From the NCBI GenBank assembly GCA_045660825.1, contig JAZREN010000012.1, positions 1 to 11,858 of the forward strand: a stretch of DNA of 11,858 bases. Direction: 5' to 3'. Below the pieces are notes generated by a model. That model worked only from the letters and a program-made list of their open reading frames with translations, was not told the origin of the DNA and did not search any database. Positions 1-5,204 of this stretch are shown here, in pieces. How positions within the stretch are numbered: position 1 is the stretch's first letter; every line of letters starts with the position of its first letter. The DNA is from HGM04593 sp045660825 (GTDB taxonomy: Bacteria; Bacteroidota; Bacteroidia; Bacteroidales; Bacteroidaceae). Position numbers and translations under genes: made by a program.

Positions 1-1
1 G

Positions 2-739
2 GTGGAAATCTACGACGGCTATTACAGCAGGGTCATTATAGATGATGATTACGACGTGGAAAAACTTACCTACTACCGCGAGCTGCCCAACCAGGAGTGG
101 AACTCGCTGTATGTGCCCTTCGAGATTGAGGTGACCGATGAGCTGCTGGAGGACTATGAGGTGGCCTACATGAACAATATGCATACCTATGACACCGACG
201 ACGACGGCAGTATCGATCAGATGGAGATGGAAATCATCAAGATAAAGTAGGGTACACTAAAGGCGAATTACCCTTACTTCATCCGTGCAAAGAATACTGA
301 AGCAATGGATATGAACCTGGTAGTCGAGAATGCGTTAGTGGAATCTACAGTAGGAAGAACTGTTTCCTGTCAATCGGTAAGATCAATATTTGAACTTAGA
401 GGCATATACGAACAAATGAGGCAAGTAGACTTTGCGGAGATGTATGGCACTCACTATGCAATATCTACCGAAGGTGGCTGGTGGCGAACCGAAGGACTTA
501 ACCCATTCCGCGCATACCTCACCATCATACCACGCTCAGGAACACCAGTAAATGCACCTGCAATGCGAAGCATTGGTATCACAGTCGGTGGTGAAGAGAA
601 CACAACAGGTGTTACCGAGGTGAAAACGGAAAACGGAGAGTGGAAAACTGAGATTTACGATTTGCAAGGCCGTAGAATTAACGAAATTACCGAAAGCGGT
701 ATATATATTGTTGACGGCAAGAAGGTAATTGTGAAATGA
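2..739 (+). pseudogene. 3' part of a large secreted Prevotella-type protein, interrupted by an in-frame TAG; 5' end outside the window
   Basis: One reading frame runs from the left edge to a TGA at 737-739, broken only by TAG at 248-250. The segment before it (82 residues visible) contains 'YVPFEIEV' and an acidic 'YDTDDDGSID' stretch. The segment after it resumes at once with 'GTLKANYPYFIRAKN', without a frame change. This order (VPF, then DTDDDG, then a 'PY.I.AK' strand) is what I recall from a beta-rich domain common near the C-terminus of Prevotella and Bacteroides surface proteins. The last 30 residues include 'YDLQGRR' and 'GIYIVDGKKVIVK', a typical Bacteroidales C-terminal sorting-type tail for exported proteins. 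TAG is one base from the AAG, GAG and CAG sense codons. I infer a nonsense mutation in a once-intact gene. Readthrough, or restart at ATG 305, is possible but unsupported. The number of missing N-terminal residues is unknown. Substrate and function are not recognisable. Confidence 0.72.
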
Positions 740-755
740 TTGAATCGGAATTGCT

Positions 756-914
756 ATGAAAAAGGAGTATATAAAGCCATCAATCCTGGTAACAGAAATT
801 GAGCCGTTGAGTATGTTGGCTGCATCAACAGACCGCATCCCTGTGGGAGGCTCTGAAACCAAGCCATCTGCAGCACCTGAACGAAGAGGTGAATGGGGGA
901 ATCTTTGGAACTGA
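756..914 (+). CDS. Small Prevotella-type orphan peptide, 52 aa (MKK.Y..P ... WGNLW)
   Basis: ATG 756 opens a 52-codon frame ending at TGA 912-914. The peptide starts MKKEYIKPSI, has a short hydrophobic/alanine segment (LSMLAAS, 18-24), a double glycine at 31-32, a polar linker, and ends with an arginine pair and RRGEWGNLWN. From memory, Prevotella genomes carry many such 50-60 residue proteins with an MKK-Y-x-x-P start, a 'LAAS' segment, glycines, and a terminal W-x-x-L-W. I know of no proven function. It lies 16 bases after the broken secreted-protein gene and could be co-transcribed with it. It lacks a normal signal peptide (only a weak hydrophobic stretch) and a lipobox. The GG could suggest a leader peptide, but the preceding sequence does not look like a known double-glycine leader. 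The family resemblance is the main argument that this short frame is real. Confidence 0.6.
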   Translation: MKKEYIKPSILVTEIEPLSMLAASTDRIPVGGSETKPSAAPERRGEWGNLWN

Positions 915-1026
915 CGACATAAATTTCACCATCGCGAGTTTTGCAGCAACAGGTCACGCGAAGCGCGGATAAAAATCGCGCCGTGTGGGTTGCGATTAGC
1001 AAAACGAGCAATGGGGGAATCTTTGG
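892..1026. repeat. 17-bp direct repeat pair flanking a long imperfect hairpin
   Basis: AATGGGGGAATCTTTGG occurs exactly at 892-908 (where it encodes the WGNLW tail of the peptide) and again at 1010-1026. Read in the same phase, the second copy gives Q-N-E-Q-W-G-N-L-W-Y then TAA at 1030-1032, preceded by an in-frame TAG at 997-999, so it looks like the tail of a decayed second peptide gene. Between the copies lies a nested inverted repeat: GTTTTGC 938-944 with GCAAAAC 999-1005, GCAAC 946-950 with GTTGC 989-993, CACG 955-958 with CGTG 982-985, and GCGC-GAT 963-970 with ATC-GCGC 975-981 around an AAAA loop. No intact open frame fills 915-1122. Confidence 0.7.
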
Positions 1027-1053
1027 TATTAAGATTTCAAACCTCGTATATGA

Positions 1054-1092
1054 CAAAATAGACAGAGCAACAATATTGTTCTGTCTATTTTG
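1054..1092. terminator. Bidirectional intrinsic terminator between convergent units
   Basis: CAAAATAGACAG at 1054-1065 pairs perfectly with CTGTCTATTTTG at 1081-1092. Inside it, AACAAT pairs with ATTGTT, leaving an AGC bulge. On the plus strand the stem ends in TTTTG followed by CTTTT, and on the minus strand it ends in A/T-rich sequence. It sits between the peptide region (plus) and the tadA stop at 1123 (minus), so it can end transcripts from both sides. Confidence 0.8.
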
Positions 1093-1122
1093 CTTTTAGG
1101 TGGATATATCTGCTATTGTTTT

Positions 1123-1560
1123 TTATCTTTTGCTTGCGAAGAACTTCTTCATAAGCGCCGTGGCTTCGTCGGCACAGACACCGCTTACAACCTCGGTCTT
1201 TGGGTGCATGACATCGGGGGCATAGCGGTGATAGCCGCGTTTCTCGTCCTCGGCACCATAGACAAGACGGCCAAGTTGTGACCATGCTATTGCACCGGCA
1301 CACATGGGACAGGGTTCAACGGTTACGTAAAGAGTACAGTCCGTGAGGTATTTGCCACCGATATTTGACGCTGCGGCAGTGATGGCCTGCATCTCGGCAT
1401 GCGCGGTGACATCGTTGAGCATCTCAGTGAGGTTATGCGCGCGGGCAATGACACGTCCCTTGCACACGATGATGGCACCGATGGGTACCTCGTCCTCGTC
1501 ATATGCCTTCTGCGCCTCGACAAGCGCCATCTTCATGTAGTCGGTATCGGTCATCATCAT
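1123..1560 (-). CDS. tadA: tRNA-specific adenosine deaminase TadA
   Basis: The 145-residue product is a zinc-dependent cytidine/deoxycytidylate deaminase-fold protein. It should convert A34 to inosine at the wobble position of tRNA-Arg(ACG). The zinc signature is complete: H54-A-E56 (in TAHAEMQAI), with E56 as the proton-shuttling glutamate, and P83-C84-P-M-C87-A-G-A. The N-terminal 'EAQKAYDEDEVPIGAIIV' is typical of TadA, and the length is close to normal. The start is ambiguous: three consecutive ATGs lie at 1552-1560. The first directly abuts the TAA (1561-1563) of the upstream small gene on the same strand, so translational coupling is likely. The C-terminus (ALMKKFFASKR) is complete. A metal-binding guanine/cytosine deaminase is the main alternative, but the HAE/PCPMC spacing and neighbourhood favour TadA. 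Confidence 0.92.
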   Translation of the reverse strand: MMMTDTDYMKMALVEAQKAYDEDEVPIGAIIVCKGRVIARAHNLTEMLNDVTAHAEMQAITAAASNIGGKYLTDCTLYVTVEPCPMCAGAIAWSQLGRLVYGAEDEKRGYHRYAPDVMHPKTEVVSGVCADEATALMKKFFASKR

Positions 1561-1800
1561 TTATCGGCGCATATCGTGCTCGCCGAAGAGTGTGGGGTAA
1601 TCTTCGTCAAGATTCTTGTAAATGAATGACAACAAGGTCTCGCGCATCCAGTTGCTCTTGTTGTTGATGCGGTATTTCTTGAGGTAATCGTCTATGATTT
1701 TCATCTCCTCGTCACTCACAAGACACACCACACGCGAATGACGCACTGGCTGTGTGCGTGCAGTTGTTGCTTTGGGAGATTTTGCTTTCTTTGCGCTCAT
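1561..1800 (-). CDS. Small ribbon-helix-helix-like protein, 79 aa, upstream of tadA
   Basis: Starting at ATG 1798-1800 (MSAKKAKSPK) gives 79 residues. An upstream ATG at 1855-1857 would add 19 hydrophobic, unlikely residues and would lie before the predicted promoter, so I reject it. The N-terminus is a basic, Lys/Ala/Thr-rich tail (residues 2-20). It is followed by a short strand (RVVCLVS), helix 1 (DEEMKIIDDYLKKY), a turn with K-S-N, and helix 2 (WMRETLLSFIYKNL). This order resembles ribbon-helix-helix DNA-binding proteins and MobC/DUF3408-like proteins. The stop abuts the tadA start, so the two form one unit. A transcription-regulator role is inferred from the fold pattern only. I do not recognise a named family, and nothing indicates which sites it would bind. 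Confidence 0.72.
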   Translation of the reverse strand: MSAKKAKSPKATTARTQPVRHSRVVCLVSDEEMKIIDDYLKKYRINNKSNWMRETLLSFIYKNLDEDYPTLFGEHDMRR

Positions 1801-1817
1801 AGAATTAAATGTTTGCG

Positions 1818-1848
1818 CAAAAATAATCCAACTTTGGAGCAAATGCAA
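1818..1848 (-). promoter_or_regulatory. Bacteroidetes-type promoter for the RHH-like gene and tadA
   Basis: On the minus strand TATTTTTG (1818-1825) matches the -7 consensus TAnnTTTG exactly, with CTTG (TTG at 1846-1848) 20 bases upstream as the -33 element. The predicted start near 1811 would give a leader of about 10 bases before ATG 1800. It lies in the 126-base gap between divergent genes. Confidence 0.55.
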
Positions 1849-1856
1849 GTTTTTCA

Positions 1857-1888
1857 TTTGCTTTTGAGCCTTGCAAGCACTATCTTCG
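1857..1888 (+). promoter_or_regulatory. Candidate promoter for the yraN-yjbR-birA unit
   Basis: TTTG at 1857-1860 and TATCTTCG at 1881-1888 are separated by 20 bases. The second matches TAnnTTTG with one mismatch. A start near 1895 supports ATG 1927 as the translation start of the first gene, since the in-frame ATG at 1891 would lie at or before the transcript start. The -33 elements of the two divergent promoters are about 10 bases apart. Confidence 0.4.
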
Positions 1889-1926
1889 CCATGAAATTGT
1901 CAAAACAACACCTCAATAGAAGCTAT

Positions 1927-2289
1927 ATGGCACAACACAACCTGCTCGGCAACAAAGGCGAGATGCTTGCGTCGAGGTTCCTGCTGGACAAAGGATATGC
2001 CGTGCACCACCACAATTGGCGCAGCGGGCACAAGGAGATTGACATTATTGCGCAACAGCGCAATGTACTTGTCTTTGTTGAGGTGAAGAGCCGCACAAGC
2101 GAGGAGTATGGCAATGCCAGTGATGCCGTTGACGACAGGAAGATAAAGCTGCTGATTTCGGCTGCACAGGCCTACCTGCAGAAATACAAAGTGGACCTGA
2201 AGTTCCGTTTCGACATAATCACCGTCATTGGCAACAGTGAACCATACAGAATTGAACACATTGAGGATGCATTCTACCCCGAATGGTAA
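1927..2289 (+). CDS. yraN: YraN/UPF0102 family protein (PD-(D/E)XK nuclease fold)
   Basis: Starting at ATG 1927 (MAQHNLLGNKGEMLA) gives 120 residues, the normal family length. The in-frame ATG at 1891 adds MKLSKQHLNRSY, which the family usually lacks. The restriction-endonuclease-like core is visible: an N-terminal helix with E12, E37-I-D39 in 'HKEIDIIA', and E52-V-K54 in 'VFVEVKSR', followed by 'ASDAVDDRKIKLL' and a C-terminal 'RFDIITV' strand. The metal-binding D39, E52 and K54 are all present, so the nuclease site is not obviously dead. The cellular role of YraN proteins is poorly defined; a link to DNA processing is inferred from fold alone. It is first in a plus-strand cluster, with the next gene 13 bases downstream. 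Confidence 0.88.
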   Translation: MAQHNLLGNKGEMLASRFLLDKGYAVHHHNWRSGHKEIDIIAQQRNVLVFVEVKSRTSEEYGNASDAVDDRKIKLLISAAQAYLQKYKVDLKFRFDIITVIGNSEPYRIEHIEDAFYPEW

Positions 2290-2302
2290 AACCCCGCAAG
2301 CC

Positions 2303-2653
2303 ATGAATATTGAAGACGCACGCATATATTGCCTTAGCAAACCAAACGCCACAGAGGATTTTCCCTTTGACGAGACTACATTGGCATTCAGGGTGGAGAA
2401 CAAAATCTTCGCCATCACCGACCTTGAGAACACAAAGTGGTTCTGCGTGAAGTGCAATCCCGACTATGCCGTGGAGCTGCGCGAGAGTTACCCGCAGATT
2501 GCGCCGGCATGGCACATGAACAAGAAGTACTGGAACCAGTTGGAGATTGAAGCATTGAGCGACGAATTGTTCTATTCACTGGTGGATCACTCATATAACG
2601 AGGTGCTGAAGAAACTCCCCAAAAAGACACGCATCAAATATGGCATGGAGTAA
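2303..2653 (+). CDS. MmcQ/YjbR (DUF419) family protein
   Basis: The 116-residue frame from ATG 2303 shows the family hallmarks: an N-terminal helix (MNIEDARIYCLSKP), the 'TEDFPFDE' motif (residues 17-24), 'LAFRV.NKIFA', 'KWFCVKCNPD', and 'APAWHMNKKYWNQL' followed by a C-terminal helix ending in 'HSYNEVLKKLPKKTR'. The fold is CyaY-like, and the family has been suggested to bind DNA, but no biochemical role is firmly established. ATG 2303 fits the usual family N-terminus; longer in-frame upstream starts overlap yraN. Its end overlaps the start of the biotin ligase gene by 14 bases (2640-2653), so the two are likely translationally coupled. Confidence 0.87.
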   Translation: MNIEDARIYCLSKPNATEDFPFDETTLAFRVENKIFAITDLENTKWFCVKCNPDYAVELRESYPQIAPAWHMNKKYWNQLEIEALSDELFYSLVDHSYNEVLKKLPKKTRIKYGME

Positions 2654-3398
2654 AGATTCAATCGTTCACCTTTTGGAAGTAGACTCCACCAACCGCTATG
2701 TACGGGACGAGGCGGCTGCATTGTGGCAAAATCGCGGCATTAGCGATTTTGCCGTTGTCACAGCCGGGCACCAGACTGCCGGACGAGGACAAAGAGGAAA
2801 CACCTGGAATTCAAACGCAGGCGAGAACCTGTTGTTCTCGATTCTTGTGCGCCCGGGAGAGACGTTGGAAGTCTCAAGGCAATTCCTGCTGTCACAGGCT
2901 GTTGCATTGAGCATTCACGACGCGATGAAATGTCATGGGATTGAGACACAACTCAAATGGCCTAACGACATATACGCAGGCAGCCGCAAACTGGCAGGCA
3001 TTCTCTTGGAACTCGATTACTCGGGTGCGTTTGTGGAGCAAGCCATTATAGGTATCGGTTTAAATGTAAACCAGGAAAACTTCCCCACGATGGACAGGAT
3101 CCCCGTTTCAATGAAGATACTGCGGAAGCGTGACTTTATTCTTGACGATGTGCTTGCAACTATACTTGACCTGTTTGAGCACTATTACACTGAGCTTAGA
3201 TTCGGGAACCGAGATGCCATTGCTGCAGAATACAAGAGAGTGCTCCTTGGAATGAATGAACGACACACCTTCTTTGACAGGGATGGACATTTCGATGCCG
3301 TTATACAGGACGTTGAAAGCGACGGGCATCTTATACTGAGACGCAACGACGGCAGCACAGGCCGCTATGCCTTCAAAGAGGTGGAAATGGTGCTTTAA
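2640..3398 (+). CDS. birA: Biotin-[acetyl-CoA-carboxylase] ligase
   Basis: This 252-residue enzyme activates biotin with ATP and transfers it to a lysine on biotin carboxyl carrier proteins in the cytoplasm. Visible motifs are D15-S-T-N, the adenylate-binding G48-R-G-Q-R-G, K106-W-P-N-D with K117-L-A-G-I-L, and G138-I-G-L-N-V-N. The C-terminal ~50 residues (LLGMNERHTFF ... GRYAFKEVEMVL) form the small SH3-like cap domain. There is no N-terminal winged-helix domain, so it is a monofunctional ligase and not a BirA-type repressor. The start at 2640 lies inside the preceding gene; no better ATG precedes the DSTN motif. The stop at 3396-3398 overlaps the stop of the convergent membrane-protein gene within TTAA. 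Confidence 0.93.
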   Translation: MAWSKDSIVHLLEVDSTNRYVRDEAAALWQNRGISDFAVVTAGHQTAGRGQRGNTWNSNAGENLLFSILVRPGETLEVSRQFLLSQAVALSIHDAMKCHGIETQLKWPNDIYAGSRKLAGILLELDYSGAFVEQAIIGIGLNVNQENFPTMDRIPVSMKILRKRDFILDDVLATILDLFEHYYTELRFGNRDAIAAEYKRVLLGMNERHTFFDRDGHFDAVIQDVESDGHLILRRNDGSTGRYAFKEVEMVL

Positions 3399-3616
3399 TC
3401 CTTCTTGCAGCAATCCTCCTCCCTCTCGCGGCGCAACTTGGCACGGCGGCGCAGAAGCACCCAAAGAAGCGCAAGCATAACCACCGACGCTCCGACAGTG
3501 AGCCATTTATGGGTGGTGCTCATTTCGTTGTTGCGAGGAAAGAAATAGATATACACTGCAGCTGTATAAATGGCAAGCACCGCCACAGTAAGGTTAGGGT
3601 TCTTAAGAAATCTCAT
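3395..3616 (-). CDS. Small two-helix membrane protein, 73 aa, unknown function
   Basis: The product has two likely membrane segments at about 9-26 (LTVAVLAIYTAAVYIYFF) and 38-55 (WLTVGASVVMLALLWVLL), joined by a short polar loop (PRNNEMSTTHK). A strongly charged tail follows (RRRAKLRREREEDCCKKD). The arginine-rich tail after helix 2 and the basic N-terminus suggest that both ends lie in the cytoplasm. The gene is convergent with birA, and the two stop codons share TAA/TTA bases within 3395-3398, with no terminator between them, so transcripts must overlap. I do not recognise a named family. The hydrophobic periodicity, clean start and tight fit to the neighbouring gene support it as real. Confidence 0.72.
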   Translation of the reverse strand: MRFLKNPNLTVAVLAIYTAAVYIYFFPRNNEMSTTHKWLTVGASVVMLALLWVLLRRRAKLRREREEDCCKKD

Positions 3617-3670
3617 TTGTATTTAACAATTTATATTCTACAAAAAGAGGATATGGCTTCCACACGTATA

Positions 3671-3740
3671 TGTCCTGAACAAATGTGACGAATCTCAAAA
3701 CTCGCGGAAACCGAGATACTTCGCTACGCTCAGTATGACA
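3671..3740. repeat. Inverted pair 1 of a dispersed repeat (TGTCAT-CTGA ... GAAG-ATCTC type)
   Basis: The right half (3713-3740) read on the minus strand begins TGTCATACTGAGCG and ends GCGAAGTATCTC. It matches the copy at 10620-10647 at 26 of 28 positions by hand count. The left half (3671-3697) is a degenerate copy in forward orientation: it begins TGTC-CTGAAC (missing ATC) and ends GAATCTCAA. The two face each other and could form a hairpin. No open frame fits here. Confidence 0.7.
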
Positions 3741-3934
3741 TTTTGCGTAAAATATTTGGCAATAATATAGATGTTGACCCGCAACTCATTTTTCTTCGCG
3801 AACTTGTCATCCTGAACGGAAGTGAAGGATCTCAAGCCCCGTTTAAAATAGATGCTTCGACTTCGCTCAGCATGACATTTAAATTAAACGTTGGGTCAAC
3901 TGCTATATTGTTACTAAATATTTTATACGCAATA
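3741..3934. repeat. MITE-like element with ~40-bp imperfect inverted arms
   Basis: The left arm (3741-3780) and the reverse complement of the right arm (3893-3934) align along their length: TTGCGTA, AAAATATTT, a two-thirds matching middle, AATATAG, then an exact GTTGACCC (3773-3780) against GGGTCAAC (3893-3900), with one two-base indel. The arms enclose 112 bases containing inverted repeat pair 2. No transposase is present and no target duplication is obvious, so mobility is inference. Together with pair 1 this explains most of the 455-base gene-free stretch 3617-4071. An AT-rich hairpin (TTTCACT 3943-3949 with AGTGAAA 3959-3965) follows. Confidence 0.6.
3805..3877. repeat. Inverted pair 2 of the dispersed repeat, nested inside the inverted-arm element
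   Basis: The forward copy at 3805-3833 begins TGTCATCCTGAACGGAAG and ends GGATCTC. The reverse copy at 3851-3877, read on the minus strand, begins TGTCATGCTGAGCGAAG and ends GAAGCATC. They face each other across 17 bases, and the TTTAAA-containing flanks extend the symmetry. Confidence 0.75.
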
Positions 3935-4071
3935 TTGAATGATTTCACTCGCAAAATTAGTGAAAAAACAATTTATAACGAACAATCTTAACCTTTTGCT
4001 GTAAATTATAGCATATATTAATAAAATGTCTTACTTTTACGGAAGAAAGCAACAACAAACAAACTAACTAT

Positions 4072-4782
4072 ATGGCAAAATTCAAACGTATACTTTTGAA
4101 GCTCAGCGGCGAGAGCCTCATGGGCGAGCAGGGTTATGGTATAGACGTAAAGCGCCTTAACGAATATGCAGCACAGATTAAGGAGGTTGCAGAGATGGGC
4201 GTGCAGATTGGTATTGTAATAGGTGGAGGAAACATTTTCCGTGGCCTCACGGGTGCCGGCAAAGGTTTCGACCGCGTGAAGGGCGACCAGATGGGCATGA
4301 TGGCAACCGTCATCAACAGCCTTGCATTGAGCTCGGCACTCGGTGCTGCCGGTGTACCAAACAAGGTGCTCACAGCAATACGCATGGAGCCAGTGGGCGA
4401 GTTCTACACCAAGTGGAAAGCCATTGAGGCTATGGAACAGGGTATGGTAGTGATTATGGCTGCCGGCACAGGCAGCCCCTACTTCACTACCGACACAGGT
4501 TCGTCATTGCGCGGCATTGAGATTGAGGCCGACGTTATGCTCAAGGGCACACGCGTTGACGGCATATACACCGCCGACCCCGAGAAGGACCCAACAGCCA
4601 CAAAGTTCCAGGATATAACATACGACGAGGTTATCTCACGCGGTCTAAAAGTCATGGACATCACAGCCACAGCAATGTGCCGCGAGAACAACCTGCCGAT
4701 CTATGTGTTCAACATGGACATCGTAGGTAACCTTAAGAAGGTTATGGACGGCGAGGAGATTGGTACCTTCGTACATCCATAA
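4072..4782 (+). CDS. pyrH: UMP kinase (uridylate kinase)
   Basis: The 236-residue product phosphorylates UMP to UDP with ATP in pyrimidine nucleotide synthesis. It belongs to the amino-acid-kinase family, not the NMP-kinase fold, and acts as a hexamer in the cytoplasm. Seen in the sequence: the N-terminal 'RILLKLSGESL' with the phosphate-contacting lysine, G51-G-G-N-I-F-R-G, 'GDQMGMMATVINSLAL', 'GTGSPYFTTDT' (132-142), 'ADVMLKGTRVDGIYTADP' and the C-terminal 'EIGTFV'. The length is that of the family. ATG 4072 gives the standard MAKFKRILLK start. It is transcribed alone and ends at a strong terminator. Upstream is the repeat-rich region; I found no clean TAnnTTTG promoter, the nearest being an imperfect TACTTTTA at 4032-4039. 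Confidence 0.96.
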   Translation: MAKFKRILLKLSGESLMGEQGYGIDVKRLNEYAAQIKEVAEMGVQIGIVIGGGNIFRGLTGAGKGFDRVKGDQMGMMATVINSLALSSALGAAGVPNKVLTAIRMEPVGEFYTKWKAIEAMEQGMVVIMAAGTGSPYFTTDTGSSLRGIEIEADVMLKGTRVDGIYTADPEKDPTATKFQDITYDEVISRGLKVMDITATAMCRENNLPIYVFNMDIVGNLKKVMDGEEIGTFVHP

Positions 4783-4800
4783 GAGCCAACGACGGACAAA

Positions 4801-4840
4801 TAAAAAGAATGCTTTCACGCGTGTGAAAGCATTCTTTTTA
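4801..4840. terminator. Strong bidirectional terminator shared by pyrH and the DUF4834-like gene
   Basis: An 18-base perfect stem (4801-4818 with 4823-4840) surrounds a GCGT loop. The outer bases are A-rich on the left and T-rich on the right, so the hairpin serves both strands. The stop codon of the minus-strand gene (4838-4840) is part of the stem. Confidence 0.92.
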
Positions 4841-5089
4841 TTTTATCTCCTCGAAATCGACATACTCACCTTCGTCCTTGTCGAAAATCTTCTTTCCTTT
4901 TCTTTTGTTACGGACAGCGTTGTCGTGGGTATTATAGGCGGGGTTGTCGTGGTACTGCTCTCCTCCGCGGTGAGTATCTCTCTTGTCTTTGAAGCGGAAA
5001 AAAGAAAGTATCCTTGCAATCACAGACAATAGCAGTGTTGGCAAAAACAACACTAAAAAAAGTATCAACAGTAATATAGTAAATAACAT
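4838..5089 (-). CDS. Small DUF4834-like single-pass membrane protein, 83 aa
   Basis: The N-terminus is one long hydrophobic segment (about residues 2-30: LFTILLLILFLVLFLPTLLL and on into SVIARILSFF). It is followed by a polar, basic linker with an NxxH-rich middle and a conserved-looking end, 'KKIFDKDEGEYVDFEEIK'. That hydrophobic helix plus '.K.EGEYVD.EE.K' tail is what I recall of the Bacteroidetes DUF4834 family; the family name is from memory. It has no known function. It lies 115 bases downstream of pssA on the same strand and could be the last gene of the psd-pssA unit. Its stop codon sits inside the terminator stem. Confidence 0.75.
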   Translation of the reverse strand: MLFTILLLILFLVLFLPTLLLSVIARILSFFRFKDKRDTHRGGEQYHDNPAYNTHDNAVRNKRKGKKIFDKDEGEYVDFEEIK

Positions 5090-5120
5090 AAGATTCTGAA
5101 TTTAGGGTTCAACAATATAC

Positions 5121-5137
5121 ACAGCACAATGTGCTGT
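5121..5137. other. Short perfect hairpin between pssA and the DUF4834-like gene
   Basis: ACAGCAC (5121-5127) and GTGCTGT (5131-5137) form a perfect 7-base stem around AAT. No T-run follows on either strand, so it is not a convincing terminator. It may be a processing or attenuation structure in the mRNA joining the two minus-strand genes. Confidence 0.4.
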
Positions 5138-5204
5138 CGCTACATTATTCAAACGCAGTGAACAGCATATAGTTTCGGCTAAAATAGAGTTTTGGTTGAA
5201 TGTT

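Noticed and set aside
740..1053. A CRISPR array or tandem spacer repeats near the direct repeat
   Set aside because: There are only two copies of a 17-bp repeat, one lies inside a coding frame, and no cas genes are present.
754..1056. A 100-codon minus-strand frame covering the peptide gene and hairpin
   Set aside because: The plus-strand 52-residue peptide matches a recognisable family, while this frame spans the direct repeat, the palindrome and a terminator edge with no recognisable motif.
1801..1857. An N-terminal extension of the RHH-like protein to ATG 1855-1857
   Set aside because: It would begin upstream of the exact TAnnTTTG promoter at 1818-1825 and adds residues unlike the rest of the protein. 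ATG 1798-1800 is the better start.
3743..3991. An 82-codon plus-strand frame in the gene-free region before pyrH
   Set aside because: It runs straight through both inverted arms and a repeat pair, has low-complexity and repeat-derived sequence, and resembles no family. It is explained by the repeats.
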